From Halomonas citrativorans (lineage in GTDB: Bacteria > Pseudomonadota > Gammaproteobacteria > Pseudomonadales > Halomonadaceae): DNA of 64,000 nt. The notes under the pieces are model-generated. The model saw nothing but the letters and a program-made list of their open reading frames with translations, made no database searches and was not told the origin of the DNA. Shown one piece after another: positions 63,311 through 64,000 of the stretch; position 1 is the stretch's first letter, and each line of letters opens with the position of its first letter. Both the position numbers and the translations under genes were made by a program. Location: NCBI RefSeq assembly GCF_900163645.1, contig NZ_FUKM01000046.1:62001-126000 (forward strand), in the 5' to 3' direction.

Positions 63311-63341
63311 GGGCCGCCTCTACGTAACGTCCGGACGGCCC
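63311..63341. terminator. Weak hairpin between DUF1428 and 5'-nucleotidase genes
   Basis: GGGCCG and CGGCCC pair across a partly self-complementary loop between convergent stops. There is no T-tract, so the terminator call is tentative. Confidence 0.35.
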
Positions 63342-63352
63342 GTCATCCACGT

Positions 63353-64000
63353 TTAATGTTGGCGAGTCTGGTCCGTGATGCGCCCTTCGACCTGATACTC
63401 CACTTCGCCAACCGATACCATATAGTCGCGCAACATCTCCCAGTCGGTATTGCCAACAATGGTGCTGCGCTCATCCTCATAGGCGGCTTCTAGCGCCGTA
63501 TGGCTGTCGCCACCGGCAGCGGTGAAGTGGTTGGTGGCGATGGTGTAGGTACTTTCAGGATCTACCGGCTTCAACGTGCCATTCTGCGTCACCTTCAAGC
63601 TTACAATACGCTCACCAACGGGTTGGCGGCTGTCATATACCAACTCGGTACCGTTCGACACCTGCAGGAAACCGCCGTTTTCATCCGGGGCATTTGCCAG
63701 TCCGATTTCGAACGTTTCCAAAAGCTCCGCGCCCATCACGCTCACCAGCGCTAACCGATTGCCAAACGGCTGCACGGCAACCAGCTCACCCACACTCACA
63801 TCACCTTGGGCGATGGGTTCACGAATACCGCCGCTATTTTGAATGGCCAGCACGGTTTCCGGGTTCACCCGGCGAGCGGCAGCAAGCTGACCATCGGCAA
63901 TCAGGTTGCCAAGCGCTGTTTCATCGGCACGTACGCTTTGTTCATCACCATTGCCGTGGCGGGGGTTAGGCAGGGCTGAAACCACCCGAGCGCCCACCCG
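63353..64000 (-). CDS. 5'-nucleotidase C-terminal domain, partial
   Basis: The reverse strand is open to the right window edge, so only the last 216 or so residues are present. They form the 5'-nucleotidase C-terminal domain (about 25-200 of the visible part): ETALGNLIADGQLAAAR, VLAIQNSGGIREPIAQGDVSVGELVAVQPFGNRLAL, then YTIATNHFTAAGGDSHTAL. This domain binds the nucleotide base in secreted UshA-like enzymes that release phosphate from nucleotides; the metallophosphatase part would lie beyond the window. Given the Pho-linked operons nearby, induction by phosphate limitation is plausible, but its promoter is not visible. Confidence 0.85.
   Translation of the reverse strand, partial: RVGARVVSALPNPRHGNGDEQSVRADETALGNLIADGQLAAARRVNPETVLAIQNSGGIREPIAQGDVSVGELVAVQPFGNRLALVSVMGAELLETFEIGLANAPDENGGFLQVSNGTELVYDSRQPVGERIVSLKVTQNGTLKPVDPESTYTIATNHFTAAGGDSHTALEAAYEDERSTIVGNTDWEMLRDYMVSVGEVEYQVEGRITDQTRQH

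Overview
The window looks like a chromosomal segment of a moderately halophilic gammaproteobacterium, most likely Halomonadaceae (Halomonas/Vreelandella type). This is inferred from the GC-rich, acidic-protein coding style, an NhaD-type Na+/H+ antiporter, abundant periplasmic-binding-protein transporters (TRAP-TAXI, TTT/Bug, phosphonate ABC, glycerol-3-phosphate ABC), the proteobacterial rplU-rpmA-obg-proB block opposite ispB, and many GGDEF/EAL proteins. No species claim can be made from the window alone. No phage, insertion sequence, CRISPR array or rRNA was seen.

Layout. 1-6.4 kb: partial LprI-like protein, zinc-binding ZinT with a candidate Zur site, a remnant of a CNNM/CorC-type CBS protein, a Ca2+/Na+ antiporter, a prephenate-dehydratase-like protein and a TRAP-TAXI transporter (fused permease plus receptor). 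6.4-15.8 kb: NhaD, a periplasmic-sensor PAS-GGDEF-EAL protein, GST, an ABM-domain membrane protein, DUF2835, a SprA-type HExxH protein, a PAS-GGDEF-EAL protein and an NlpC/P60 lipoprotein. 15.8-21.9 kb: histidine phosphatase, a phnD-phnC-phnE-phnE ABC operon preceded by two tandem Pho boxes, and an EAL-CBS-GGDEF protein. 22-27 kb: a tripartite efflux operon of MdtNOP type with its small YtcA-like protein. 27-34.7 kb: PhoD-like phosphatase, PepSY/response-regulator/kinase operon with a divergent PepSY protein, glutamate dehydrogenase-family enzyme, DUF1853 protein. 34.8-39.5 kb: proB, obg, rpmA, rplU, ispB and tRNA-Pro(CGG). 39.5-42.5 kb: a more AT-rich lipoprotein gene with unusual palindromes, an MFS transporter whose best ribosome site points to an ATC codon, and a TauE/SafE exporter. 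42.5-48.4 kb: nuclease-helicase and FAN1-like nuclease in one overlapping operon, an unknown 121-residue protein, an HDAC-like amidohydrolase and a GIY-YIG protein. 48.4-54.4 kb: a very large GAF-PAS-PAS-GGDEF-EAL membrane protein behind an orphan Bug-type binding protein, YchJ, and a small unknown protein. 54.5-64 kb: argE, ugpBAEC with a candidate Pho box, an ECF42-type sigma factor followed by its DGPF/YciI, VOC and DUF1428 genes behind a well-matched ECF42 promoter, and a partial 5'-nucleotidase.

Themes. Phosphate economy recurs (phn operon with Pho boxes, ugp operon, PhoD-like phosphatase, 5'-nucleotidase). Cyclic-di-GMP turnover recurs in four dual-domain proteins, two of which are linked to periplasmic-binding-protein modules by fusion or adjacency. 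Three transport operons that begin with a binding-protein gene (TRAP-TAXI, phn, ugp) all carry a strong perfect hairpin directly after that gene, which suggests the common strategy of making more binding protein than permease. The least explained units are the nuclease-helicase/FAN1/unknown-protein cluster, the Bug protein plus c-di-GMP protein pair, and the AT-rich lipoprotein locus beside tRNA-Pro.
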